Source: JBCCDY01 sp039030555
Lineage (GTDB): Bacteria > Bacteroidota > Bacteroidia > Cytophagales > Cyclobacteriaceae
Reading direction: 5' to 3'
Assembly (NCBI GenBank): GCA_039030555.1
Contig: JBCCDY010000022.1
Coordinates: 8,108 to 72,107 of the forward strand
Length of the DNA stretch: 64,000 nt
The notes under the pieces are model-generated. The model was given only the letters and a program-made list of their open reading frames with translations, had not been told where the DNA came from and ran no database searches. The translations under genes and the position numbers were made by a program. Shown piece after piece: positions 25,786 through 33,158 of this stretch (position 1 is the first letter of the stretch; each line of letters opens with the position of its first letter).

Positions 25786-26682
25786 ATGCGTTTTGTAAGT
25801 CTCATATTTCTAACCTTTAGCGTTGTGGGATTTGCTCATTCTCAACCAATGATGACCGACTGCCCTTTCAAACTTGATAGTCTAACTGAACCGAATCGAG
25901 TTAAAAAGCAAATCACGAGGACAAAGAGATTTAATCTTGCAAAAATGGTGATGAATAAAGTTGAGATAGAAGAGTTTGATCAAGATGGTCGACTGAAATA
26001 CCATTCTACAATTCATCTCATTTTTACCGATACAATTGAGGACTTAACCCGATTTACGGCCCGAACTGTTGATTGCTACGAATACGATAGTCTTGGTCGT
26101 TCTTCCAGACACCTTAGGTTTCACGACAATCTTGATTCGGCGGAATGGGAAGTGATAACTCATTATAGATTAGACAATAACAACAATGTGAAAGAGATTT
26201 ATTATGAAGACCTTACCTACCCCGAACACTCATTCACGAAAACTGTAACTGAAGATACAATTAACAATAGCTACAATATTGATTTTAGTAATGGTGAAGC
26301 AACAAAAACTCAACTAGACAGTTTGGGAAGAATTATCTATTCCAAAAGGGAAAATGGAGAGTTCTGGAAATATGTTTATGACATTCATGGAAATCAAATA
26401 GTATTTGAAACATCAGAATCTATCTCTAATTTCACTTACGATTCTAAATCCAGACTTAAGGAAGTGATTATAACTCTTAAAGATGATCATAGTCATCGCA
26501 TAGAGTATGAGTATGATGATGAGAAAGAAATTCTCATTACACGTCGCTTTGATATAGATGATAAACTTTCCAGCGTAAGAACCACCTCATTCAAAGACTG
26601 TGAAATCATCAAATCTGAGTCTGTTCAATATTGGAATGGTTTCCACGAAAGCTCGAATTTTGAAACGGAATACTGGGAATAA
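25786..26682 (+). CDS. Cassette 2: exported protein with YD/RHS-like repeats
   Basis: This 298-residue protein has a signal peptide (about 1-19, ending AHSQ). The mature part shows spaced YD-type repeats: YEYDSLGRSSRHLRF, LDSLGRIIYSKREN, YVYDIHGNQIVFE, FTYDSKSRLKEV and YEYDDEKEILITR. Such repeats form beta-strand spirals in RHS and wall-associated proteins. There are too few here for a full RHS shell and no toxin domain. It may be a small surface or periplasmic protein. The gene starts 166 bp inside the cassette, an unusually long leader. Confidence 0.65.
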   Translation: MRFVSLIFLTFSVVGFAHSQPMMTDCPFKLDSLTEPNRVKKQITRTKRFNLAKMVMNKVEIEEFDQDGRLKYHSTIHLIFTDTIEDLTRFTARTVDCYEYDSLGRSSRHLRFHDNLDSAEWEVITHYRLDNNNNVKEIYYEDLTYPEHSFTKTVTEDTINNSYNIDFSNGEATKTQLDSLGRIIYSKRENGEFWKYVYDIHGNQIVFETSESISNFTYDSKSRLKEVIITLKDDHSHRIEYEYDDEKEILITRRFDIDDKLSSVRTTSFKDCEIIKSESVQYWNGFHESSNFETEYWE

Positions 26683-26685
26683 AAT

Positions 26686-26913
26686 CAATAACAGTCGCTA
26701 AAGTTGCATATGCCAATGTGCTTCTAGCCCGCTTTGATGCAATCCGACCGCCAATCTACGCCTTCTGCAAGCTAGGTTTCTTTCTGTGAGTTTTGTAGTT
26801 CTGGACTTTCACTTTCTTAGCGCAGTGGCTTTCTGAGACTTTTGTAGGTATGGCCCAGATCAGCTAGTTTAGTGTTTATAGCAAAGTGTGGGCATCCGCA
26901 CTTTAGCTAAAGG
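26686..26913 (+). other. attC-like site 2 (long type)
   Basis: The left box CAATAAC matches the complement of its cassette start (GTTATCGAT at 25619) in eight of nine bases when ATCAATAAC is counted. Outer arms carry GCTAAAGT...GC-ATGCC against GGGCATCCGCACTTTAGC. The loop shares words with site 1 (GCGCAGTG-CTTTCTGA). The right end reads AAGG-TTATG, cut predicted after G26913. Confidence 0.6.
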
Positions 26914-26922
26914 TTATGTACA

Positions 26923-27519
26923 ATGAACAAAATTCTAACGATAGAGAACTTCCCTTTTTTACTAACCTTGATATTTGGGCTTATTGGTTATCAACTCAAT
27001 ATGCTTGTCAAGGAAGTTATTGAATCTCCAGCGATTGAATACAAATTTGAGGTAATTGAAAAAAAAGATTCGCTTGATCGGGTTTTGAGAAACATTGAAT
27101 GTACAATTACAAACATTACATCCAAAAAGTCATTTGAGAATCTTAAAGTAGATTTCCTATTCGATGAAAATTCAGAAAATGAAATTTTTAATCCAGATGT
27201 AACTGTTATAACTCCCTCATCACTTCATAACATAGAATTTGATGAACTTGACAACATAATTGTAGAATTTAAAATCAACAAGCTTCAGCCTACATTTCAA
27301 TATAAATTACGATTTTCAACGTTATCATCAAATGGAGATGAGGAGTTTCCAAAGCTATTTTTAACGACTGAAGATACTGTTAGAATAATTGAAAGATCCC
27401 CTCAAACTTGGATAACCAAGAACATTACACTGATAAATCTGATACTAATTGTTTTATGGATTTTATTAGCAACAATCTACTTAATGAAATATGGAAAAAT
27501 TAATAAAAAAAGTAATTAA
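26923..27519 (+). CDS. Cassette 3a: two-helix membrane protein of unknown function
   Basis: This 198-residue protein has one transmembrane helix near the N-terminus (about 9-28) and one near the C-terminus (about 167-188). Between them lies a beta-rich domain of about 130 residues. The start lies nine bases inside the cassette, so a transcript would be nearly leaderless if started at the boundary. It overlaps the next gene by 29 bases in another frame. I do not recognise the family. Confidence 0.65.
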   Translation: MNKILTIENFPFLLTLIFGLIGYQLNMLVKEVIESPAIEYKFEVIEKKDSLDRVLRNIECTITNITSKKSFENLKVDFLFDENSENEIFNPDVTVITPSSLHNIEFDELDNIIVEFKINKLQPTFQYKLRFSTLSSNGDEEFPKLFLTTEDTVRIIERSPQTWITKNITLINLILIVLWILLATIYLMKYGKINKKSN

Positions 27520-27844
27520 AACATTCTTAGTGTGTATTGTAATGATCACCTCTTATATAAGCGCTAAAGCACAGGATTGTGAAATAAATATCAAAACGTC
27601 CAAAGGAAAGCCTATGGTTTTCTATATGATTTTTGATCAAGATTCTGTTTATTCTACTGAAGGAATTATAAAAATTCCAACTGATAAGAAGACTAAATAT
27701 GATAGTTCTTATTTCAAAGTGAGATTCACCAATCATCTCTCGACAAAAGTCTATAAAATTCCAGAACAATTGAGAAGAAAAGAATTACTTATCAATTTAT
27801 GTAAGTCAAGCCCTTTTGTTATACCTAGAAGAAGCATTAGGTAA
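27491..27844 (+). CDS. Cassette 3b: small exported protein
   Basis: This 117-residue protein has a signal peptide (basic start MEKLIKKVIK, hydrophobic core, cut after AKA). The mature part of about 90 residues is basic and rich in Ser and Lys, with DCEINIKTSKGKP near its start. It begins inside the 3' end of the preceding gene, so the two are probably co-translated. No family is recognised. Confidence 0.6.
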   Translation: MEKLIKKVIKTFLVCIVMITSYISAKAQDCEINIKTSKGKPMVFYMIFDQDSVYSTEGIIKIPTDKKTKYDSSYFKVRFTNHLSTKVYKIPEQLRRKELLINLCKSSPFVIPRRSIR

Positions 27845-27846
27845 AA

Positions 27847-27958
27847 GTACATAACATATAATATCATCCATAAGCTTCCTTAGTATTTGCAAAGGCTGAT
27901 GCGATCAGATATCTTCATAGATATTTGAAAAGTCTAGCTTACGGATGATAGTTGGACG
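27847..27958 (+). other. attC-like site 3
   Basis: GTACATAAC is complementary over nine bases to its cassette start GTTATGTAC at 26913. Arms TATCATCCATAAGCT and AGCTTACGGATGATA differ by one base in pairing. The right end reads TTGGACG-TTA. The right arm recurs almost unchanged at 33801-33826. Length 112 bp, within the usual attC range. Confidence 0.72.
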
Positions 27959-28065
27959 TTACCAGCCATGACTTGTATTTCGAATATAATTGTGACTTTT
28001 CGTTAAAGATAGGTTAAATGAATATGCCAATTAAATATGACTAACTTAATGATCGTGTAGAACTA

Positions 28066-29556
28066 ATGAGAAAACCATTTTCTACTGTTTTCGTCATTCT
28101 AGTTATTTCTTTGATAAGTTGTGAACAAACTAGTAAGGAAACTAGTCAGATAAATACACCAATTCCAGAAAGGCAAATGTTTCCTGAAAGCATTGTCAAA
28201 CACGCTTTTGATAGCATCCGACCTGCTAGACAAACATTTTTAATTAATGGAGAAAAGGATACTTTGATTAGCGGTACTAATGGCACATCCATTGCAATTA
28301 GTAAAAACACTTTCATTAATGCTCAAGGGGGAATAGTTACAGGAAGTATTGATATAGAACTCGTTGAAGTCAACTCAATTGCGGACATTATTGGTGCTAA
28401 CCTACAAACAACATCTGGCGATAAAATTTTACAAACTGGGGGCATGTTTTTCATTGATGCTAAAAGTCAAGGACTACCTCTAAAGATTAGAGAAAACAAG
28501 TCAATTGATGTTGAGGTAAAAGACTCATTTATCAATAATGAAATGAAGATCTTTTCCGGTAGTTATGACAGTGCTCAGAGAATTAGTTGGAAGAAAACCG
28601 GAGACCTAGAAAATAGACTAATTTCAATTCCACAGAACCTTCTTAATTTCAATTATGGAGCATGGGAATGCTGGTATAACAAAGAACAAATCAAACTTCT
28701 AACTGACCCAAAATTCAAAAATACTTATATCGCAACCCGAGAATTCGAATATAGGGCAAGAGTCTTAGATTATGGCACCTGTCCCCAAATGGAAGACCTA
28801 GATGATGAGTTGCTTAATATATATACCTCAAACATCGATAAAACTCTGAGTTACGCTGACTCGTTAGTCGCGAATTACATTTTCACTACATACGAAAATT
28901 TAATTGATACAACCAAAGAATTCAGTTTTAACGATACAGGTTGGCTTTCATATATGTATAAATCTGCCATACAGTTTTCAAAACAAAAACTTTTGAACCC
29001 TATTGACTTTGATCAACTGGGAATATCAGCCAAAACAACAAGTGAAAACCTGATGGACAGAGGCATTCCTGAAAATGAAGCTTCTAAATTGATAAACCTC
29101 TATAAAATGAGAACTAAGGTTATTCAAGAGTTGGAAGATAAAAATGCTACCCAGAGACTTGGCTCATATTCATTTTCAATAAATCGACTAGGTTGGATAA
29201 ATGTAGATTGGTTTTTGGATGACACTAACACCATGGATTCTGATTTCATTGTTAAGTTGAACTCCCAAGATACATTGGAATACGTCTCGCTATCTCTAGT
29301 CATTCCCAATTATGACATTGCTGTATTCTCATTGACGAACGAACAAAGCAAGTACAGTTTCACAAAGAAGCAGAATGGATACAGGAGACTGCCAGTTGGT
29401 GAGGATGCGATCTTAGTGGCGTTTTCATACAAAAATAATAAGCCTTATTTCGGTAAAAAGAAGATTAAAATTCCTGCAACTGGAGAAATTGAATTGAAAA
29501 TGGAATTAACAAACCAATCGAATATTAAGGCTGCAGTAGCAAAACTAACTGAATGA
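28066..29556 (+). CDS. Cassette 4: large lipoprotein of unknown function
   Basis: This 496-residue protein has a lipoprotein signal (VISLISCEQTS). Residues about 60-165 form a beta-rich domain with GTNGTSIAISKNTFINAQGG-type turns and LQTGGMFFIDAKSQG, which recalls the beta domain found at the start of several Bacteroidota surface lipoproteins. The middle is helical and the last 100 residues are again beta-rich (SLSLVIPNYDIAVFSL). No catalytic motif was found. It is the largest gene in the array and fills its cassette. Confidence 0.65.
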   Translation: MRKPFSTVFVILVISLISCEQTSKETSQINTPIPERQMFPESIVKHAFDSIRPARQTFLINGEKDTLISGTNGTSIAISKNTFINAQGGIVTGSIDIELVEVNSIADIIGANLQTTSGDKILQTGGMFFIDAKSQGLPLKIRENKSIDVEVKDSFINNEMKIFSGSYDSAQRISWKKTGDLENRLISIPQNLLNFNYGAWECWYNKEQIKLLTDPKFKNTYIATREFEYRARVLDYGTCPQMEDLDDELLNIYTSNIDKTLSYADSLVANYIFTTYENLIDTTKEFSFNDTGWLSYMYKSAIQFSKQKLLNPIDFDQLGISAKTTSENLMDRGIPENEASKLINLYKMRTKVIQELEDKNATQRLGSYSFSINRLGWINVDWFLDDTNTMDSDFIVKLNSQDTLEYVSLSLVIPNYDIAVFSLTNEQSKYSFTKKQNGYRRLPVGEDAILVAFSYKNNKPYFGKKKIKIPATGEIELKMELTNQSNIKAAVAKLTE

Positions 29557-29560
29557 AAAA

Positions 29561-29673
29561 GCTGGTAACAAATGATATAGCACATGCCTCTAAGTAGTTA
29601 CTTGAAACTGTTCTGCACATCCGATACTTTAGTAGATATTTGAAAGTTCAGAGGCACATGCCATATCTGAACA
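29561..29673 (+). other. attC-like site 4
   Basis: GCTGGTAAC is complementary over nine bases to its cassette start (GTTACCAGC at 27958). Arms GATATAGCACATGCCTCT and AGAGGCACATGCCATATC pair with three mismatches. The right end reads TGAACA-TTAGG. It is closely similar to site 6 along its whole length. Confidence 0.75.
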
Positions 29674-29700
29674 TTAGGCACAAGTAAGAAAAAAACCAGT

Positions 29701-30102
29701 ATGGTAAGAAATACAATTAATCCAGAAACACTTTTTAATTCAACCCAACACGGGTTTTCACAAATTACAATTTCAACGCCTGGGAAAATAGTATTCATTT
29801 CTGGTCAAGTTGCATGGGATGAAAACCAGAATATCATTGGAGGAAATAATTTAGAAAAACAAACTCGAAAAGCAATTGATAATCTGAAAATTGCTATTGA
29901 ATCCGTAGGTGGAACTATGGAAAATATTATGATGCTAAGAATTTATAAAGTGGATTACCAGAAAGAAGATGGACCAATTATCACTTCAATACTCAAGGAA
30001 AATTTTGGTGCCAAAAATCTACCCGCGAGTACATGGGTTAGTGTAAAAGGACTTGCAAACGACGGATTTATGATTGAAATAGAGGCTCAAGCTGTCATCT
30101 AA
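29701..30102 (+). CDS. Cassette 5: Rid (YjgF) family protein lacking the key Arg
   Basis: This 133-residue protein shows the Rid fold pattern: FISGQVAWDENQNIIGG, QTRKAIDNLKIAIESVGG and a C-terminal IEIEAQAVI strand. RidA proteins hydrolyse reactive imines with an arginine in a PARS/T motif; here that site reads PAST (about residues 108-111), so the arginine is missing. It is therefore more likely a member of a non-RidA subfamily of unknown substrate. It is cytoplasmic, and the only metabolic enzyme-like gene in the array. Confidence 0.85.
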   Translation: MVRNTINPETLFNSTQHGFSQITISTPGKIVFISGQVAWDENQNIIGGNNLEKQTRKAIDNLKIAIESVGGTMENIMMLRIYKVDYQKEDGPIITSILKENFGAKNLPASTWVSVKGLANDGFMIEIEAQAVI

Positions 30103-30180
30103 AAATTCAATATAAAGAAAGCACTTAAAGCAATATTCAATACGTAATTGAAGAAAGCAATTGTAAAATTGAAAGAAGCC

Positions 30181-30286
30181 TGTGCCTAACAAATGATGAG
30201 CACACTGAGGTATAAGCAATTTGCAATGCGAAAGAGTAACTTTGGAATCAATTTGAAAGGATATGCTCACTGAGCTTATCTGGACG
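30181..30286 (+). other. attC-like site 5
   Basis: TGTGCCTAAC is complementary to its cassette start (TTAGGCACA at 29674) over nine bases. GCCTAAC fits the classical RYYYAAC box. Arms GATGAGCACACTGAG and CTCACTGAGCTTATC pair imperfectly. The right end reads TGGACG-TTG, cut predicted after G30286. Confidence 0.72.
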
Positions 30287-30350
30287 TTGACAACATTAAA
30301 ATCGCTTCTTTAAGCTATTCACACCCTGCTAAAACTGTTATAATTTAAGC

Positions 30351-30377
30351 ACATAATCGGAGTACTACCGATTATGT
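30351..30377. promoter_or_regulatory. Operator-like palindrome 1 upstream of AbiEi
   Basis: Perfect ten-base arms ACATAATCGG and CCGATTATGT flank a seven-base spacer. It lies 63 bases before the AbiEi start codon and shares the AATCGG half-site with the second palindrome. AbiEi antitoxins are known to repress their own operon by binding inverted repeats, so these are candidate binding sites. Confidence 0.55.
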
Positions 30378-30417
30378 ATTTGATTTATTACATATTTTTG
30401 TAATTTTTGAATTAGTT

Positions 30418-30435
30418 AATCGGATAATATCCGCT
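30418..30435. promoter_or_regulatory. Operator-like palindrome 2 upstream of AbiEi
   Basis: AATCGGATA and TATCCGCTT around a central A form nine-base arms with one mismatch, ending five bases before the ATG at 30440. The shared AATCGG half-site with the palindrome at 30351-30377 supports one regulator binding both. Confidence 0.5.
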
Positions 30436-30439
30436 TATT

Positions 30440-31096
30440 ATGTGTAATAATGACAATATGAATTTTAGAACAATCATAAAGGATTATACCGAGGCACCTA
30501 TATCTAGACATTTAATCTTGGAATTACTTAGCAAGTATCAGAGTCCAAATGATAAGATTAGTGAATTGCTTAAAAGCAAAGATCTTATTCCTATTAGAAG
30601 AGGGTTATACACTATTGGGCTTAAAATGGATCTACCATCACCTGAACCGTTTCTAATAGCGAATCACCTTAGGGGCCCAAGTTATGTATCCTTAGAATCC
30701 GCACTGTCTTATTGGAACATGATACCAGAAAGAGCTTATGAAATAAGTTCAGTATCCACAAAGACTTCAAAACTCTATAAAACCCCAGTTGGACGGTTTA
30801 GTTACAAACAATTAAAGACTCCTTACTATTCCTATGGGATAAAAAGCATAAAATATTCGCCTAAGCAAACGATATTAATTGCCTCACGCGAAAAAGCGTT
30901 GTGTGATAAAATTGTACTAACACCAAAAATAAACCTTAGAAGTATAAAACAAACACAAGAATTTTTAACTGAGGATCTTCGAATGGATAATGAAGTATTA
31001 AGCACATTAGACACAAAGGTTATGGAACTGTGGATTAAAAATGCTCCAAAAAAAAGTAGTTTAAAAATGCTTATTAAAACATTAATAGAATTATGA
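30440..31096 (+). CDS. Cassette 6a: AbiEi-like antitoxin
   Basis: This 218-residue protein has an N-terminal winged-helix-like region (about 10-60, ending LIPIRRGLYTIG). An AbiEi-type C-terminal region follows, with PSYVSLESALSYWNMIPE and the IASREKALCDKIV segment typical of transcription-repressor antitoxins of the type IV AbiE systems. It overlaps the toxin gene by four bases (ATGA). It should neutralise the toxin and repress the operon through the palindromes upstream. A second ATG at 30458 would shorten the protein by six residues. Confidence 0.78.
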   Translation: MCNNDNMNFRTIIKDYTEAPISRHLILELLSKYQSPNDKISELLKSKDLIPIRRGLYTIGLKMDLPSPEPFLIANHLRGPSYVSLESALSYWNMIPERAYEISSVSTKTSKLYKTPVGRFSYKQLKTPYYSYGIKSIKYSPKQTILIASREKALCDKIVLTPKINLRSIKQTQEFLTEDLRMDNEVLSTLDTKVMELWIKNAPKKSSLKMLIKTLIEL

Positions 31097-31950
31097 TAAA
31101 AGAGTGGATAGAAGAATATGACCCTCAAAATGAAGAAGAAATTTTATCCGCATTACGCGAAATAATGCAAGAAATTACTTTGGCAGCTTTATCAAGAACT
31201 GATTTTTTTGAGCAAGCAGCATTTTATGGAGGAACCGCTCTACGAATTTTTTATGGATTGGATAGATATTCTGAGGACTTGGATTTTTCTTTACTTAAAC
31301 CAGATTCTAATTTTTCAATTGAGCCATATTTTAAAGCCGTATTAGATGAGTTTAAATCTTTGGGGTTGACTGTTAGTATTAAGAAAAAGAAAAAAACAAA
31401 ACAAACAGCTATTGATTCCGCCTTTTTGAAAGCCGAAACAATATGGCAAGAAATTGTACTAGAAGATATCATCAAAGAAACTGGGGTGCATTCTAATAAG
31501 ACCTTGAAAATTAAAATAGAAGTTGATCGACAGCCTCCATTAAATTTCCAAACCGAGGAAAAATTATTACTTCGTCCATTTTCTTTTTATGTAAAATGCT
31601 TTACTAAACCAAGTTTGTTTGCAGGTAAGATGCACGCTTTATTGTTTAGAAAGTGGAAAAATAGAGTTAAGGGAAGGGATTGGTATGACCTAGAATGGTA
31701 TGTTAAAAAAGGTATTCCGTTGTATGTAAATCATTTCTTAGCTAGGGCCAAAGACACAAATGACTGGCAAGAAGACAGCATTTCTAAAGAGCAAATCATT
31801 GAACTATTGGATACGAAAATTGAATCTGTCTCTTTTAGTAGTATTAAAGAAGATATTGTTAGATTTATTGAAAATGATGAGGTTTTACATATTTGGAGTC
31901 CGCAATATTTCAAAGATTTGATCAGCAAAATGAAATTTAAAAACCCTTAA
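31093..31950 (+). CDS. abiEii: Cassette 6b: AbiEii nucleotidyltransferase toxin
   Basis: This 285-residue protein carries the nucleotidyltransferase signature of AbiEii toxins: G46-G47 in FYGGTALRIFYG and the metal-binding D62-x-D64 in YSEDLDFSL. Later it shows KMHALLFRKWKNRVKGRDWYDLEWY, the helical block typical of the family. The toxin transfers nucleotides to an RNA target in studied relatives (tRNA in some), arresting growth or aborting phage infection. Start codon overlap with the antitoxin gene ties their translation. As a cassette it would stabilise the array or give phage defence. Confidence 0.88.
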   Translation: MIKEWIEEYDPQNEEEILSALREIMQEITLAALSRTDFFEQAAFYGGTALRIFYGLDRYSEDLDFSLLKPDSNFSIEPYFKAVLDEFKSLGLTVSIKKKKKTKQTAIDSAFLKAETIWQEIVLEDIIKETGVHSNKTLKIKIEVDRQPPLNFQTEEKLLLRPFSFYVKCFTKPSLFAGKMHALLFRKWKNRVKGRDWYDLEWYVKKGIPLYVNHFLARAKDTNDWQEDSISKEQIIELLDTKIESVSFSSIKEDIVRFIENDEVLHIWSPQYFKDLISKMKFKNP

Positions 31951-32000
31951 TTTCATCAGAAGGATAGTCTTAATATTGCAAAACAAAATATAAAACGATT

Positions 32001-32113
32001 GCCCAACAAACGATATAGCACATGCGTCTACTGAGGTACTTGAAAACGAAGTGCGAAACCGATGCTTTAGTAGAAATTTGAAACGTCCAGAGGCACATGC
32101 CATACCTTGGCGG
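32001..32113 (+). other. attC-like site 6 (worn right end)
   Basis: Left box GCCCAAC fits RYYYAAC and is followed by AAACGATATAGCACATG, as in site 4. The right arm AGAGGCACATGCCATA is followed by CCTTGGCGG-TACC, where GTT has become GTA. The left box does not pair with the cassette start at 30286 beyond four bases, so unit 6 may be a fusion of two cassettes or the site may be inactive. Confidence 0.6.
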
Positions 32114-32154
32114 TACCCCATTGCTATTAGTACCCAATCAATCTTTAGATATCT

Positions 32155-32730
32155 TTGAATACTGATCTGATTTTCTCCAATATCTCCAAACATATTCATC
32201 TTACGAATGAAGAAAAGGGTTACGTTCGTGACATGCTAGAGGCCAATGCTTTTAAGAAGAATGAATTCATTCTTAGATCAGAAGAAGCTTGTAATCATAT
32301 TTATTTTGTAAATAATGGAACACTTAGAACTTTTTTTCAAAACCCTAATGGAAAAGAGTCTACCATCATGTTTGCTATCAATAACTGGTGGATTACAGAT
32401 ATGTATTGTTTTTTAAACGAGTTAGCAGCAATGGTTAATATTCAGGCCGTAGAGAACAGTAGTGTCTTGAGATTGTCGAAAAACAATATGGACGAGCTTT
32501 ACGAAGAAATTCCGGCTTTCAACAAATTTTTCAGGATACTAATGCAAAATGCATATTGCAGGGAACAACTTCGAATGATTCAGAATCTATCACTTCCATC
32601 TATAGACCGTTACAATAATTTCTTGAATCAATATCCACAAATTGCCAGCAAAGTCCCATTAAAACAAGTTGCATCCTACCTGGGGATCACACCTGAGTTT
32701 TTAAGTACCCTTAGGGCGAACAGGAATTAG
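32155..32730 (+). CDS. Crp/Fnr family transcription regulator
   Basis: This 191-residue protein has a cyclic-nucleotide-binding-type beta barrel (about 20-115, FILRSEEACNHIYFVNNGTLRTFF) and a C-terminal region with VPLKQVASYLGITPEFLSTLRANR, a short helix-turn-helix typical of Bacteroidota Crp-like proteins. Residues for cAMP binding are not conserved, so the ligand is unknown. The likely start is the TTG at 32155; no ATG lies in frame nearby that keeps the N-terminal helix. It sits 41 bases after the last attC-like site and 71 bases before a DUF4406 gene. Confidence 0.85.
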   Translation: MNTDLIFSNISKHIHLTNEEKGYVRDMLEANAFKKNEFILRSEEACNHIYFVNNGTLRTFFQNPNGKESTIMFAINNWWITDMYCFLNELAAMVNIQAVENSSVLRLSKNNMDELYEEIPAFNKFFRILMQNAYCREQLRMIQNLSLPSIDRYNNFLNQYPQIASKVPLKQVASYLGITPEFLSTLRANRN

Positions 32731-32801
32731 GACAATTGCCCTTTTTCTTAAAGTATCTTATTCTTTTAGCTCATAAGAATAGCCTTATTTGTAAAAAAGA
32801 T

Positions 32802-33158
32802 ATGCTAATACTAATCGCCGGTCCGTATAGAAGTGGCACAAATGATGATCCCAAATTAATCAGGAAGAACCTGGATAAGCTTGAATCTATGGCACTTCCA
32901 ATATTCAGAAAAGGACATATCCCTGTAATTGGAGAGTGGTTGGCCCTTCCACTTATGAGTTTAGCAGGGTCTAAAAAGATTGGTGACAGTATATGGGATG
33001 AGATTCAATACCCGGTAGCTCATGGGCTGTTGGAGAAATGTGATGCCATTTTAAGGATACCAGGAAAATCCAAAGGAGCAGATCAGGATGTCGAGCTTGC
33101 CAAGCAAAAAGGACTCCCCATTTTTTATCACCTTGATGAAATTCCGAATGCAAAATAA
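32802..33158 (+). CDS. DUF4406-like nucleoside deoxyribosyltransferase-fold protein
   Basis: From the ATG at 32802 this 118-residue protein opens with MLILIAGPYRSGTNDD, the usual start of the fold. It also has PVIGEWLALPL and GADQDVELAKQKGLPIFY, which match the DUF4406 / nucleoside 2-deoxyribosyltransferase-like pattern. Such proteins cleave or transfer base-sugar bonds or bind nucleotides. An upstream in-frame start (32736) adds 22 residues without homology to the family and is rejected. Its end overlaps the NudK-like gene by 11 bases. Confidence 0.72.
   Translation: MLILIAGPYRSGTNDDPKLIRKNLDKLESMALPIFRKGHIPVIGEWLALPLMSLAGSKKIGDSIWDEIQYPVAHGLLEKCDAILRIPGKSKGADQDVELAKQKGLPIFYHLDEIPNAK

Larger units (their letters stand above)
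24821..32113 (+). mobile_element. Integron-like gene cassette array without integrase
   Basis: Six plus-strand units lie head to tail: 24821-25619, 25620-26913, 26914-27958, 27959-29673, 29674-30286 and 30287-32113. Each holds one or two genes and ends in a long imperfect inverted repeat. Where a unit meets the previous repeat the sequence reads G-TT (A-TT once). In the first five units the bases from TT onward are complementary to the AAC-ending box just after that unit's own last gene: 10 of 10, 8 of 9, 9 of 9, 9 of 9, and 9 of 10 with the one mismatch on the base owned by the previous unit. This is the geometry of integron cassettes. Genes are compact and all in one direction. No tyrosine recombinase is present. 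The integron reading is inference from structure. Confidence 0.75.

Noticed and set aside
25786..26682. RHS toxin or polymorphic toxin
   Set aside because: There are only about five YD-like repeats and no C-terminal toxin domain or adjacent immunity gene.
29561..29673. attC-like hairpin read as a rho-independent terminator
   Set aside because: It has no T-run, the arms are long and imperfect with a 60-base loop, and the outer box pairs with the start of the cassette 1.7 kb upstream.
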